Shown one piece after another: positions 36,240 through 49,899 of a DNA stretch of 64,000 nt. This stretch comes from Brasenia schreberi (lineage: Eukaryota; Streptophyta; Magnoliopsida; Nymphaeales; Cabombaceae). The notes under the pieces are model-generated. The model did not search any database. It was not told the DNA's origin and was given only the letters and a program-made list of their open reading frames with translations. How positions within the stretch are numbered: position 1 is the first letter of the stretch; every line of letters begins with the position of its first letter. Location: contig JAYKKT010000073.1 in the NCBI GenBank assembly GCA_036023115.1, positions 18,104,501 to 18,168,500 on the forward strand. Reading direction: 5' to 3'. The translations under genes were made by a program, and so were the position numbers.

Positions 36240-38793
36240 AGACATTTTAGTTCTTCGGGCTCTTTTGGTGTTTCTTTTATCGTTTAGCGACATTAATGTG
36301 GTACCCTGATTTAATTTACAAACCCATTCGATTTTGTTGTGATATTCTAACTTTATTCAATGTCAAGGTTTGGTCCATCACACACACACAAGCCAAAAGG
36401 CAAAAGATAGTGCTGGCAACTGGGCTGGTAAATGAACCCAGCCGCTCGTATTCGGCTCAACCTGAGCTCGTTCGTGTTCTGTTTGTTAAACCATATGAGC
36501 TGAACATGAACATGGTATGTTACGCTCATTAAATCTTGCTAAATGACTTTCTCTTTTATTTACCAAATCATAACTCAAGGTAATTGTATTAAGGTGAATG
36601 AAGGGTCATTTATGTTTTAACTTTGTCAAAAATGAAGGTTGTTAGTGAACAAGGAACACTGCTTAGGGCATCCAAGAAAATCTCTCTTCACTCGGCTTGG
36701 CTCATCATATAAGGGCATTGAATTGTTTGTTAACATGCACAAAGAGAGTCTGTTTGGCTAGCAGTTGGCTTGGCTAGTTCGTCTAGAAAACGAGCCAAGC
36801 AGTGAACAGGGGTTGCTTGGTTTGTTCTGCTCGTGAAGTACACCACCGGTATCCAAAAGCCCAAAGGACCCTAAGGACCCCAACGAATCCGGCTCTTCTG
36901 GACCTACATATGACTTCACTGTGGCACCCCATTATGTGCTGTTGCAACTTAAAGAATTGTCATCCTAGATGTATTTTGTAGCAATTTGAATTGAAAACTT
37001 CATCCAACTGAGCTTAACCGGGATGTTTTCAACAGTAACAGATCTACTAACACATTCAATCAACTTATGATCACAGAACATGATGGTTATGAACAGTCTT
37101 GAGGACCATTTAGTGAGGGATTCGGGAAGCGAAAATTGGCGGGGGAATTCACTCTCCGATTCAGGCATGAATTCGTTCAGAAGTTAGTGACAGAATTTCG
37201 AGGACCGTCGCCCATTTCAGGCGAAGTAATTTCCCCTCTTTTGCTTTTAGAATTTAGAGAATATAGTAGTTTATATTGAATGCCAAAAAGATCACAAAAC
37301 TTTCAGGGTGACCTATGCCTTTGATGTATGGCATCTAAAGCATCTTCAGTGAACGGCTTAGATCAAAGGCAAGTTGAGCACTTTAATGAGTGGGAGAACC
37401 AAACTGGAAATACCCATTTTGAATAACACAGTAGCACCTAGGGTTAGAAATAGACAACCCAAGCACGATAGAGAAATCAGTTTGTCGATCGGGGGTTAGG
37501 TACCCTGAATCAAATCTGAATCATTCAAAATTCACCCAGCAAAAATTGGGTCGAGCCCAGGTTGACCCAGGCCAGAGAGCCAACAAGACCCAAAATATGT
37601 ATATAGTGTAAATGTATATTATCTACATTTATATTTTGTAACTATGTATTTTACAACTTGTATATATGGTGTTGTAGCTGGGTCGACCCAGACACAACCC
37701 ATGACCGCCCGTTTATTAGCCTGAGACACTTTCCTCTACTGCTGAAGTCTTCAATAACAATAAGCACATCTCTGAAAGGTTTTGCGTAACTGTTAAAAGC
37801 TATTTTCACGCTGCTGTTCACTGCAAGAAGCTGTGCCCTCATCTCTGTGGTGATTTCATTATTTGAAGAAGACTTACGATACCGTTAAAAGGATGACTGC
37901 ACCCTCTGAATGTTAAGGATTAAATTGCATGTAGACTTTTTATAAAGCAAAGGTTCTCGAAATTTTGACGAGGATTGCTCTAAAAGAGATGGATATATAT
38001 CTCAACCGCATCGGTGGAGTGGAAACCAAGGAACCGCTGACAGGTATATCTGCTAGCCTGCTGACTTTGTGAGCTGTGACTTTCACTGACAAATGGGCAT
38101 GCTTCAGACTAAGATGATTGACTTGTAAGTTGTGGCGTCCGGCAGTGTTTCCCTTGAAATACATATAGTCGAAGACAACCTTTTATACCCACACACATAT
38201 ACACAGAGAGACAGAGAGAGATTGGTGTACGCAAATTGATTCAAATACTTTATGAACGTTTGATTAAAAAAGATCAAAAGTTCATGTTAAAAAAGTATAC
38301 CAACTCAATTTGAAATGTGTTTGATCTCCTTCAATCGAACGAGAAATTGTTTTCATCAGTTTGCAAACGGCTTAGCATACACCAACTTCTCTCTATATAT
38401 ATGTATATATATATAGCATAAGAAGATAGTAGCTACTTGCTATGTGAGAGTTCGATCTCCTTTGTCACATGAAATTAACCGATATTTAAAGAGAGTGTGA
38501 CCCTCCAATCCCCACCGACTCATCTATCAAGGGTGCACCACGCAGAGGCACGATCACATTAATTGATGATGGTCGACGGCACGTCTCTGTAGGCCGACTT
38601 AATAGACAGTGTCATGGAAGCACGCCAGCTGCTTTTGTAGTCCATGCTATATGATCTGTGTGGTACCCGACTAAACCGTAGTCCTTGTATATGAATTCGA
38701 TCGCTGACCTATGTATTATTTACATTTAGGTTCGAAGTACTTGAAGAAGTGAGAAAATAGAAGGGCAGCGAAGAGGCACAGATTGGAGCAGAC
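36240..38793. other. No gene seen
   Basis: Repeat DNA rich in GAGCTCG/CTCGTTCG words (36420-36840) and GGGTCGACCC-type words (37480-37690), typical of old short dispersed repeats, with AT-rich sequence between. Nothing coding was recognised. Confidence 0.45.
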
Positions 38794-41010
38794 ATGCTTC
38801 CTGATAAGCACCACAGATTCGGAAGCTTGTCTTTACTTTCACACAGATATTTCCTTTACTTCACGTTGTTAATCTCATGGCCTCTTCCTGCATATACCAT
38901 CTTTCAGTCATCCGCTTGGTCCCTGGCTCATGCTACATTCTACGGCGACGAGACGGCGTCGGAAACCATGGGTATGCTTTCGCGCCTCTTGATTTTGCCG
39001 ATGGATCTGGTTAGGATTGTTTTAGCATGATCTTGCTTTTCTGCAGTTAAATTCTAATATAGCAAAAGATCGAGTTCAATGGCGAGTTAGAGTCCATGCA
39101 GCCGATCATAGGTGAAGGAGAAAGGCTGGGATTTGGTTTTGGTTTCCATAATAGCTATCAGGATTGCGAACAATACTAGAAGAGTTGGTGGTTGTTAGAA
39201 AGTAGCACTTCCTAAAGCTTATTTTTTCTGCAGTGGCATGCTTTCTTACAAAAATTTGGCTGTTTTCCCGTGAAACAAAGGCGAAATGAGCCCCTAGAAT
39301 CCATCCATATTGTCATATATTCAAGTAGAAATTTGCAGTTCAAGATTTTGGTTGTGAATCTGATGGTTGCTAACTATGTCTATCTTAAGATAATTGCTTT
39401 GATGTTCATCAAGAAAACTGAAAAGAAGAAATTAACTTGCAGGAGGGGCATGTGGGTATGGAAACCTTTTCAGCAGTGACTATGGAATAGCAACAGCAGC
39501 ATTGAGCTCAACCTTGTTCAAGCCAAATGAGGTGTAGCGGCGCCCCCGCGTGCTATCGTGGATCCCCTATCATCACAATTACAGCAACAAATCTCTGTCC
39601 TCCAAACTGGGCGAAACCTTCTGATAATGAAGGTTGGTGCAATCCTCCCCGGGTGCATTTCGACCTGTCGAAGCCGGCGTTCATGAAGATTGCTGAATGG
39701 CATGCCGGAATTGTGCCGGTTATGTATCGCAGGTGAGCTCCCTCTCTCTTTGTATCACACAGCAGTTGATCAGCTGATTCATCAAATTCAAAAGTGTTCT
39801 TAAGAAAATTTATCTTTGGCTACCAATCTTATAGAAAAATGCAGTTTCACCACCTCGATGTTAAACTTTTTGTCTAATTAACTGTCGGGAACAAGAATCC
39901 CATGGTATTCCTGCGACTTTCCTGTAAAATCCGAAAGTCTGATTGTTAGAATCATTTTCCGATAGATTCTCGTGGTCTAAACCACTGAATTTTTCTGCCA
40001 CTAGCCGGAAAATTTCCGATTTCCAATCGCGAAGTTATTCAATTTTCAATAGTGAAGTTTAAGGCTTCTGATGTGAAGTTTTAGGCCAAGAGATTGAAAC
40101 AGATGTATGATCCTTTGCTAGGGTGTGTCCAACAGGTCGGATTCGCTCTGATCCATTATGGAATCTAGTTCAGATCTGAATTATGATTGACTTTCAAGTT
40201 TCAATCAAACTGAATCCAGGTCCTACAAAAAATGAAATCCATATCTGAATCGGACGCCGACCATACTATTCCCATGTAAACACAAGTGGTTTCAAAGCTC
40301 TTTTAAGATATGGATTTTTATCTAAATAAAATAGCCAACAATTTAAAGGTGTCATCCTGTTTTTAACCATTGAATTTAAGCCACAGGGTCCAAAGATCCA
40401 TTTGGATCCTTGACCTGTACCCTAATCCAGATCTAAATATTTTCTGATTCCTGTTTGTCAACCAGCATTTCTGAAGTTCTGTTGTGACCGTTATTCTAAA
40501 CCAAATCCGACCCATTCACATACCTATCTGCGAATCTTCGCATCTTCTGAATGGAGGAAAAATACAATTTTTTATGGGAAAAGAAAAACATAGTTTCAAG
40601 GTTCAATACACGACATAATATAATACTGTTTTCCTTTTTTTCTTTTCCTATTTTTATTTCTTTTAAGACTATTATACTGATAAGGTAATGCACGCAGAGT
40701 GCCATGCACGTCCACTGGAGGCATCAAGCTGATGCTGCAAGGGAATGGATACTGGCTGCTTGCGTTTGTGATGAACGTAGGTGGAGGGGGTGACATTGCA
40801 AGCATGGCTGTGAAAGGCGCCAGAACAGGATGGATTCCTATGTCCCACAATTGGGGTGCGGTTCACCAGGCCTTCGCCAGACTCGTAGGCCAGTCCCTCT
40901 CTTTCCAATTCACCTCTTACTCCACTCTTGAGACCATCATCGCTTGGGATGTCGCCCCCGCTATCTGGCACTTTGGCATGACCTACCAAGCCCATGTCAA
41001 TTTTCATTAG
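38794..41010 (+). pseudogene. Alpha-expansin gene with frameshift in exon 2
   Basis: Expansins loosen cell walls at acid pH. Exon 1 (38794-38971) has a signal-peptide-like start and ends HATFYGDETASETMG. Exon 2 (39443-39732) continues GACGYGNLFSSDYGIATAAL. It loses frame after LFKPNE (stop at about 39534) and resumes in another frame as [26 protein letters not shown] (the HFD motif) and [11 protein letters not shown]. Exon 3 (40698-41010) encodes the C-terminal carbohydrate-binding domain ([10 protein letters not shown] ... GQSLSFQF ... [12 protein letters not shown]). Intron positions (after TMG and at YRR/VPC) are those of EXPA genes. Around the break the usual Cys-rich segment CGACYEIRC...WC is missing or reduced to [12 protein letters not shown], so it is probably a pseudogene, not a simple read error. 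Confidence 0.75.
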
Positions 41011-42113
41011 GAACATAGGTTTTAAGAATAAAGGAATGAATACTAAAAATGTGAGAACGAGAAAAGTAGGGTGATAGGTGTGATACAATTAAGGAGATGT
41101 CCCCTTCTCACGCCTGTATGGGTGACTGTTCTTTTTCCGTTTCTTCTTTTTTTTTTAGGTAGGCAGGAAAATAGGGAGGTTGGTTTCCTTTCTATGCATA
41201 TCCAAAGTGTATGAATAAGGTTTAGTGTTGCTATGTGGGTGCATAGGAGACATGCCAACCCCACCCTCCAATTACTGTAAATATAAACAATGTAGTTCTC
41301 TACATTTTTTGAGTTACTCCTTTTCTTTAAAATGAGTCAATGTACTGGCAGATTTGAATCATGAATGTCTAAATATCTATGAAAATAATGTATTGTGGAT
41401 GTTGTGAGCAAGGATTTCTGTTGATCTTAGGCTCTCTTTGGAAGCTCATACATACATCTGGCATGAAATTAACAGTTGAAATTAGCATCCAAAACAAAAA
41501 ACTCAGACTGGAAGGTGTTTAACTCGAAGCAAGATAATTGAACTCTTTTGAGATTGAGTGTCCAACTTTGTTAGCGATCAAATAATTAATGATGTAACAT
41601 TACTGAACAGCATCTGTATTCTTCCTTTTCTGGACGAGTAGCATCATCAAGATCTTACCCACATTGAGGAAGGCCAGTTACTTCTTGATAGTGTGCGAAT
41701 TCTAGTTTTGAGCTACCACAGACTTGTTTCGCAGCTCTCAACTGAGTGGCAGACCAACGTCTTAATTAACTGACAGATGAGTCCCTTATCATCTACCATG
41801 AGCAATGGTGCTGCCGTGCATCTCTTAACGGGAATGTCCAAGCGGTCAGTGCTTCGCCGGAGGTGGCTCCTCTCTTTGTCCGGAAATCAGCACAACTGTA
41901 CATTAGCTTGTCGTGGTGTACGCGTGATCGTCGCCCTCCATGATTAAGCAGTAAGGTCCAAGATTTCTCCAATAGTTCCTGCCAGTGGATGGAGTTTTAG
42001 GAAAGATCGGTGTAGTGAGAGGACCGGGACAGCCTCATGCCAATCCATTGACGATCTTTGAGTTTCATATCTTCCCGGACAATACCCAGGTCTTATCTTG
42101 ATCGCAATAATAC
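41011..42113. other. Expansin 3' flank and peroxidase upstream remnant
   Basis: AT-rich flank without genes to about 41760. From 41780 to 42110 the sequence is richer in G and C. A piece translating as FRKDRCSE near 41990 could be a relic of the peroxidase third exon, but this is weak. Confidence 0.3.
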
Positions 42114-42461
42114 ATGGATGTATTCTTTCCTGCCAAGCCTACTGACCCCCAGTTCGCGAGCTCGCTGCAGGGCTCTTGCCCGAGTTCAGGGGGAGACAAC
42201 GACCTGGCTCCATTAGATCGCTTCACACCAGCTAGGTTTGACACAAGCTACTTTGCAAATCTTCTGTCAAGGAGAGGCTTGTTCCATTCCGATCAGGAGC
42301 TCTTCAACAATGGAACAACGGATCAGCAAGTCGAAGCATACAGCTTCAATCCCTTTCTCTTCTCCAGAGACTTTGGACAGGCAATGGTTAAGATGAATAA
42401 CTTGAGCCCTCTTACTGGCACGAATGGACAAATTCGCCAAAACTGCAGGAAAGTGAACTAA
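42114..42461 (+). pseudogene. Class III peroxidase, orphan last exon
   Basis: Class III peroxidases are secreted haem enzymes of the cell wall or vacuole. The frame gives [65 protein letters not shown] and IRQNCRKVN before the stop. This matches the C-terminal exon of the family, including the Asp of the distal-calcium region and the last cysteines. The catalytic distal His and proximal His regions (earlier exons) were not found upstream. The ATG at 42114 is incidental; the family start of this exon would be nearer DPQF. Confidence 0.8.
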
Positions 42462-44862
42462 GCGAGAGAGGGGAATGTAGGTGCAGATTGATTTCTGGTG
42501 GAATCAAATCTAAGCATATTAACGATATGTTTTTATTGGGTTCTTATGCTTAGAGGATTTTGTTGTCTATGATTAAAGCAAAGGTCTTCATGTTACGTCA
42601 CTTGTTTTTATCTCCTTTTAAGTTTACCCAGACCATGTAATCTCATGGAATCATGCTAAGATATTAAAACAAGGCAAGAATATTTACTAAAATGATGAGA
42701 CTAGAACGCTTTAAGGGTCGTGCCAAGTGACTGATACAAATGGGTTTTTTTCCGTTTCTTCTTTTGTTGTATCGCATGCATATGGCAAACATCCGCAGAA
42801 CGCATACAAACGTGAACACTCGGCAATTGCAGTGACGCAGAAGAAGCGGATCACTTCATGGCGATCCCCAAAAAAGTCTGAAGCTCACAAGCAAGATGAG
42901 TACAGTTTCTCACGAAATTTTCCAGAGTCTTGTTTTCCGTGTTTCTCCTTCTTTTAGACCACTTTTCTACCACTCGAACGAATTTGAACGAGCCCGTACA
43001 TTTGCCTTTTTTTGACAGTTTAACAGAACACTTAACATTAACTTGAGCGGAATTATTGAGTAACAGACGCTTAGATCAAGGCATTAAAATTGATGATCTA
43101 GCAAGAGTAAGCAATCCCATCACAAATCACAGGTTTATAGTTTATTTAATCTGGGTTAACGCTGCATGAATGGTACAGAAAAGAATTAGTGAGCTCTACC
43201 TAATTTAACTATGCGGTGACGTGCAAATTTTTAGGTCTGCAGAATCTCAATTCAGGATAACCTAGTTAAAAGAGAGGAATAAATCATAAAATAAAATAAG
43301 TTTAAAATTTATCTCCAACCATTCTTATACATATGGGCTCGTGTCCGTTCTTTTTACAAAAAAAGTCTTCTTCTTTATGTTAACAATTTGTTTGACCGAT
43401 CCAAATTTAATTTTTTACAGCACAAAAGGAAAAAAAGTGTATGGCTAGGATAGGGCTTTGGTCTTGTTTAAAGGCTGATTGGAAAGACCTAAGGTTTACT
43501 TAGAAGGATTTAACTTGAGGGTAAGATGGATCTGGTTGGTGTTAAGGGTTTTTGAGGATAGATTGCACGTTTTGGAATGTGTGAGTTAAGGCAATAAAGG
43601 GAACAAAACACAAAATGCAATCTCGTAAAAGAGAGCTTCTACTGAACAAACTCAACCAATTTTATGTACTGTCAAAGAAAACGAGGTGATGAATATCAAA
43701 TGAAGGCACTGATTTATCAAGTATGGAGTGTATGAATAATATGAAACTATCTAGGCCCAGATAAGAACACTAACAATCAATATTGATGATGGTACTAAGC
43801 ACATATTAATAATTATCCAATGGACCAAAAGATGCATTTAGGATGAATCATATGAATTATGAACAACGAGTCAAAAGACGAACATCGACCAAAAGATTAA
43901 TGACAAAATTAGATAAGTTAAAAGACATATAACTTGTGTGTTGCTTGACTAACATGGTGAAGATTGCTGCGTGGCTAGTAGTGCATGTAGCAGTTACCAT
44001 CATGCAACCGAAAAGAGGGAAAAGGGAACCAAAGCAATCAAATGAGGGACTTGGAACCAGGAGCACTAATGCTGGATCAAGTACCTTCTTGTGACTTAGA
44101 TGTTATCTTCTCGGTTGAACTCCATTCCAACCTTAACTTTCTTTAGTCGATTTTTCTGTCATCACACAGAGGGAGGAACAGAGAACTTTTCATTGCTTTT
44201 GGATATTGTTAGACGGCTCTCTTGGAATATTTTGTGGTTACCTTTATAATAATAAAGGATTCTTATTTATATACTCAGGCTACATTTTTAAGGAAACAAA
44301 AATATATATCAAAGTTGTCGCTGCACCAAATCAAACCAAACCCAAACTGGGCCTTATTCCACACTTAGAGGGGAGGGGTCTCCTACATGGATTATTAATA
44401 ACTCACTATTATGATGTATTTTATGTTATATTGTCATTTAATTCTTCATAGAAAAAGATTATGTCCTATAGTTCGTTATTGACATTTTCGATGGCTTCCT
44501 ATACCTTTTCTGAAGTGCTAATTGAGACGGCAGTCGGAATTTTGAGACTCCGTTTGGCAAAATCCAACAAGAACATGCATGTCTTATTTACCTGTGAAAG
44601 GGATTCATGTGAGAGAAGAGATCAATCTTGTTATGCCCTTTCAAGGATAATTAGATTCTTGTAGATTCAATTCTCCCCGGAGATGCTAAAACTGATGAGT
44701 GGAAGAGGTGTGAATCCGTTTCTCCCAGTTGCTTCAGCAACCCAATTGTCGAATTCTCCAAGGTTGAGAATCCATATCAGCCCACAAAAGAACTAACTAG
44801 GACCCAATATTGTTGTATTTCCTTTTCATGGTTGTCTATCTTTGGTTTATTTAATCTCTTGT
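42462..44862. other. No gene seen
   Basis: AT-rich sequence without recognisable genes. Around 44345-44395 a block (GGGCCTTATTCCACACTTAG ... CTACATGGATTA) looks like a decayed antisense LINE tail. Confidence 0.4.
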
Positions 44863-45316
44863 ATTAGCTTCTTCCTTGGGTAACAGAAATGAAGATGTTG
44901 AGATGGATGTGTGATCATACACGAAAAAACTATATACATAATGAGGTTATTAGAAACAAATTAGGAGTTGCACGAGTAGAAGATAAAATGAGAGAATATA
45001 ATTTAAGATGGTTTGGACATATAGAAAGATCAAAAGAAGAACCCATAAGAAGGTATGAAAAACTAGATTTCGAAAGTAGTAAAAGAAGCATAGGACAACC
45101 AAGAAAGTGTTGGAAAGAAACAATACAGAATGATCTAGATGGGAGAGGACGACCACAAAAGTGTTGGAATGAAACAATAAAAAATGATCTAGCTTATTGT
45201 GAGTTAACTTGCTAAAATGACACATGATAGGGCTATGTGGAAACAAAGAATCCATGTAGCCAACCCCATCTAGTATGGGAAAAGGCTTAGTTGTTGTTGA
45301 TTAGCTTCTTCCTTGG
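44863..45316 (+). mobile_element. 420-bp 5'-truncated RTE LINE with 17-bp TSD
   Basis: ATTAGCTTCTTCCTTGG occurs at 44863-44879 and 45300-45316. The element between them encodes, in one open frame (44889-45215), the RTE C-terminus ([30 protein letters not shown], GRPQKCWNETIKND). An internal duplication repeats the GQPRKCWKETIQNDL stretch as GRPQKCWNETIKNDL. It ends GGCTTAGTTGTTGTTG. Confidence 0.88.
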
Positions 45317-45527
45317 ATCCTATTACTGTTGGCACCAGCTTGTACCTAAAACTATCATGGCACCACCTCTCACATACCAGGTTGATTGAGGTGATCCTGG
45401 CATCAATCGTCCTCGGCCGAGCCCAAAACCAAAACCAAGATTTCTCCTAAACTAGTTATTGTTAGAGAAACCATGTTTACTTCAGTGGTTTCTCTCTCTT
45501 GTTTTGCATTTTTTTTCTTTTTTGGTA

Positions 45528-45622
45528 CAATGAGGAAGTTGAAGTGAGATCCATGTCGAACTCATGACTCTCAACTTGTGAGTTGACCCCCTAGCCAGGT
45601 GAGCTATTGCTCATTGTGCCTC
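45528..45622 (-). mobile_element. tRNA-derived SINE-like unit
   Basis: Reverse complement: CAATAGCTCACCTGGCTAGG, GGGTCAACTCACAAGTTGAG, TCATGAGTTCGACATGG, then an AACTTCCTCATTGTACC end. Confidence 0.65.
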
Positions 45623-46115
45623 TTTTCCTGCATTTTCAATAAAACCATAAGTACTTGAAACATCTTCTTTGTTTTCATGTAAAATGGTAGCTTGGCAAAG
45701 ATTCAAGGTCAAGATAAACTTGGCCATATTCGAGGCATTGTGAATGTTTGGAAATTTTCAATAAAATTCACCTTGTTTTCAATGGGAATTGATCTTTGAT
45801 TCAAACTGGGATTCCCGGAGAAATCATGGTTCCGATGATCAGCGCCGGTAAAAAAATTAGGACCTCCGGTGCTGGGCCTACGCCAGGCTTTAGAGTTGAG
45901 ACGGTGTTAATTAACCCTTATGGGGTGCTCTCACAAGTTCACTTCCTAATTTGTCTTCCTTGGTACGGATTGAAGCCTTGCACCATAATGACAAATATTA
46001 GCGACATTTTGCAACTAATAGTGAAACTTACCATGATCATAAATCTGTTTTTTTGTACTTGTATATCCTTCTATCTATCTATATGTATGTACGTATGTAT
46101 GTTATATACATGTGC

Positions 46116-46455
46116 TTCAACAACAATAATTAAGCCTTTTCTCATTCGAGATGGAGTGAACTACATGGATTCTTTGTTCTCATAGAGATCGATCTTGTGT
46201 GAGACTAACACTTAACTCAATATAAGCTAGGTTATTCTTTATTATTTTCTTTCATACTTTTATGATTTTTCTCTTGTTCTTTTAACATTGTCACAATCTA
46301 GTTTCACATACTTTTTTACCAAAACTTCTAACTATTGTTTTTGTTTAAATCATCTTAAACGATTTTTTCTCACTTTATCATCTATTGGTGTTATTCCTTA
46401 TTTGTTTCTTCTAATTAACTTATTATCTTGTATACATTTATTTCTGGTGATCCTT
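46116..46455 (-). mobile_element. Old RTE LINE 3' fragment, antisense
   Basis: CAACAACAATAATTAAGCCT and then the complement of the LINE 3' part (CTACATGGATTCTTTGTTCT, TCATCTTAAACGATTTTTTC), more diverged than the other copies. No flanking duplication was found. Confidence 0.65.
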
Positions 46456-46826
46456 AAAAAAATGCAAAGAAAAATATATTCTGTTATTTTTCGGTTTAAT
46501 TATATTCAAGGGTTCCTTCATTATCGTTGGCACTAGTGCCGGTCAAAAAATGCAGTCGGGTTGAGCGAAAGAGTCCCCACCGAACTAAAGTGTCGGCATG
46601 GGCCCCGAGCCCAGCTACCCACTAAACCAGTGCGTTTGAGTCGCGGCCAACTCCGAATGAACGCAATGCCACCGCTTTCGCCGACGTGCATCTTCCCAGG
46701 TCACATCCTCCAAAAGCTGATCAACATTATCTTCGCAAAGTTGGATTAAGACCACTACCATTCCCTACGAAAACACAGCAATAATAAAACTAAAACCACA
46801 CTAAGTTTATACAGTAACACACTCAC

Positions 46827-47090
46827 TGACATGGCCTGTTCCTAACCGGACTAGCTGTTCCAACTCGAACCAGACCGGCCCACAAACCAACTGACCCAGA
46901 ACCAGTGAAACCAGGACTCACCTGGTCCAGTTCCGGTTTCACCATTTTCACAACCTAAACCGACAATTTCAAACCATCAATTCTGTTCTTTTTAATTTTT
47001 TTAATAAAACAAATTGTTTTAATAAAATTACTGATTCCGGATCCAAACCGAAACAGACGGTTCTAGAACCGAAACCAGACATATCTTGAC
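46827..47090. repeat. GGTTC/AACCGG-rich repeat, probable diverged hAT MITE
   Basis: Starts TGACATGGCCTGTTCC, similar to the TIR of the 18239 copy, with the same word content inside (AACCAGAC, GGTTCTAGAACC). The right end is degraded. Confidence 0.4.
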
Positions 47091-47093
47091 ACA

Positions 47094-47102
47094 ACACACA
47101 CG

Positions 47103-47137
<35 letters not shown>

Positions 47138-47177
47138 TGAGAGAGAGAGAGATTCCTCCTAAAATACCTAGTCCTCA

Positions 47178-47209
<32 letters not shown>
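47094..47209. repeat. (CA)n(TA)n(GA)n and (TA)n microsatellites
   Basis: CA to 47126, TA to 47138, GA to 47152, then a second TA run 47183-47209. Confidence 0.9.
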
Positions 47210-47420
47210 GGAGGTAAGACAATATATACATATGATTTGATTTGTATAACTTCAGGTGGTCCTGGTATTGGTAGTGGTCGTATGTCTTAAATGATGTGTT
47301 CTTCTCATCAATCACTTGAAATGATTTTCATGACCCATAATATAAACTCAGTTCAGTGGTCCGTTTTAACTTGGAAAGCGTTCACCAAGTTCATGCTCAC
47401 AGCTGGATCACATGAACACG

Positions 47421-47424
<4 letters not shown>

Positions 47425-47496
<72 letters not shown>
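47425..47496. repeat. (TA)36 microsatellite
   Basis: Uninterrupted TA units. Confidence 0.95.
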
Positions 47497-47499
<3 letters not shown>

Positions 47500-48204
47500 G
47501 TGGTTCTTGCGTTCTCCTTGAATGATGTTCTTATCAATAGTTTGAGCTTGAAGTGACACCCGTAATTCTTGATATGAACTCGTTTTGATATCTGCTTTTA
47601 AGTTGGAAAGCTTCATCTAAGTCCAGGCTGTGAGCTCGCAGCCGGTAGACCACACGAATGTTGAAGAGAAGGTACAAGCAATTATCAATCAATTATTTGT
47701 CCTTCTGTGCTTGTATTTGACCCACAGCTTAATAATTAACATTCATATCTGGTTCCAAAGGTTTATATGTTGGTCTAAGTGCAAAGTAGGATTTTAAGAA
47801 GACCGGTTTGAGCTCCAGATTTTCCTTTTTTATATTTTTTATTGGTTTAATTAACTTTGGGGAAATTTACATTACCTTTGGTGACTTAACGTGCAGCTAA
47901 ACTGCTTGAAATGTGAAAGTTTAGTTTGGTCCCTAGATTTTCAAGATTATCTTCTAATTCAAATTAATTGAAAAAATTACAGGGCACCATTATTTTCAAG
48001 ATTTAACGAAACAGTGCACTTCGGCATGGTCCAATATTTTCTCTCTTTTTGTATAATCGAGAGGCCGAAGCGAGATGATGCATGGCCTGAGTATTCTTTG
48101 CCTTTAGACCTTTGAATACTGAGGTACTTCAATAGGTTCAACGAGCAAGAAAGGCAACCTTATAAATTAAGGAAAAACATTAATCTAACTTTTTCTTTTT
48201 GTTA

Positions 48205-48316
48205 CAAGAGGAGGCAAAGCCTAACACACACACCCGCACCCACACATTCACCCTCTGGGAGTCGAACTCCCCACCAACAGCAACGGTGTTAGAGCGTCCT
48301 GCTATTGAGCTGAGGC
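48205..48316 (-). mobile_element. Second SINE-like family unit
   Basis: Reverse complement: GAGCCTCAGCTCAATAGCAG, then GGTGGGGAGTTCGACTCCCA with a tail ending GGCTTTGCCTCCTC. A partial relative in plus orientation is at 48845-48905 (GATGAGCTCAATGACCC, GGGGAGTTCAACTCCC). Confidence 0.45.
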
Positions 48317-48708
48317 TCTGGGTGCAACATTAAGCCAACTTTGTTTAGCACATGATTGATTAATTACACAGTTATCGTCACCAACCTTTTGTTTATCTGG
48401 CACTTGATGCATATAAATGTAAATATCTCATGTATTTTGTTCTACTACCTAGGGATGCCAATGGGGTAGGTTGAGTGTACTATACGTCACGTACTCGAAC
48501 CTCAATTTTGGGTTCCCCACGGAAACGTGTTAAGGGTTTCATGTAGGTATGGGGCACCGTGTACCCCAAATCATGCACCCAAGTTTCCAAATCTTCATTT
48601 ATGCATCAAATGAGGCATTTAAGTATAGTCACAACAAATTAACAATAAGACAATTATCAAATAAACAAAGAAAGTAAATGAAGATAAATAAATTTAAATA
48701 GTACATTA

Positions 48709-48710
<2 letters not shown>

Positions 48711-48784
<74 letters not shown>
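48711..48784. repeat. (TA)n microsatellite
   Basis: Uninterrupted TA units. Confidence 0.95.
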
Positions 48785-48790
<6 letters not shown>

Positions 48791-48961
48791 TGTTTTATTG
48801 GTAAAAGAAGGGAAGGATTCCCTAATTAACAAATATGACTCTTGCACGTAGATGATGAGCTCAATGACCCTTGTTGCAGGTGGGGAGTTCAACTCCCTGA
48901 GAGTGTATGGGGGGTGTTAGGATTCAGATTCACTTCATAACCAAACAAAAGCAAAATAAAA

Positions 48962-49090
<129 letters not shown>

Positions 49091-49277
49091 TCTCAATCCA
49101 GTTCAATTGAGACGATTAATGATAGAGATTTCAAGTAAAAAAGTGGATTATATCATTGTACATACAATAAAAAATTGCTTTTAAATTCAAATCTCTACTA
49201 TGACCACATTGATCGGATATTAGAAACGTTGGGGAAGATTTCAGCATGAATGGGGATTGAACATGGACCTCTCTCTG

Positions 49278-49278
<1 letters not shown>

Positions 49279-49367
<89 letters not shown>
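49279..49367. repeat. (TA)n microsatellite
   Basis: About 44 TA units. It lies about 530 bp downstream of the FZR stop codon. Confidence 0.95.
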
Positions 49368-49369
<2 letters not shown>

Positions 49370-49899
49370 ACTCAGAATGATCGCTACACCTGTATTCAGT
49401 GCAACCGGGTACTATATTGGGATCGGATGCGGTTGGGGAGTCGGGCCAATTTCGCCATCCCTGTCCAGGTGAGATGAGGTAAGGATTGATGGCATCTGTC
49501 TATATGTCCAGGTCTCTCTCTCTCTCCCTCTCTCTCACACACATGGAAACAGAAAGAGTGAAATATTCGTACACGAACTGTTCTGATTGTGCTGAAAGCG
49601 AATCTAATTCTGGCCAACATACAGCTTGGTTTCATTGATAAAATTTAAACTTTGATTCTATACAATGGGGCATTTCTTCGGCAAGACCACCATGCTTATT
49701 GCTTCCATCCTCATATGTACATGCCAAGATATGGCAAACAACAGATGATAACTTAGGGAGAGAACAGCAGAATACAAGTGATCCTTGGGTACAGTCTCCA
49801 TGCAAAATACATGAAACAGATACAATCGCTCCCTCCCTGTGCGACTGCACTCATCTTGATCCACATTGACCCCCGTTTGTCAAAATAAACATGATGTGG

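Noticed and set aside
44340..44400. Possible LINE-tail insertion
   Set aside because: Similarity to GCCTT...CTACATGGATT only; too diverged and no duplication, so not listed as a separate element.
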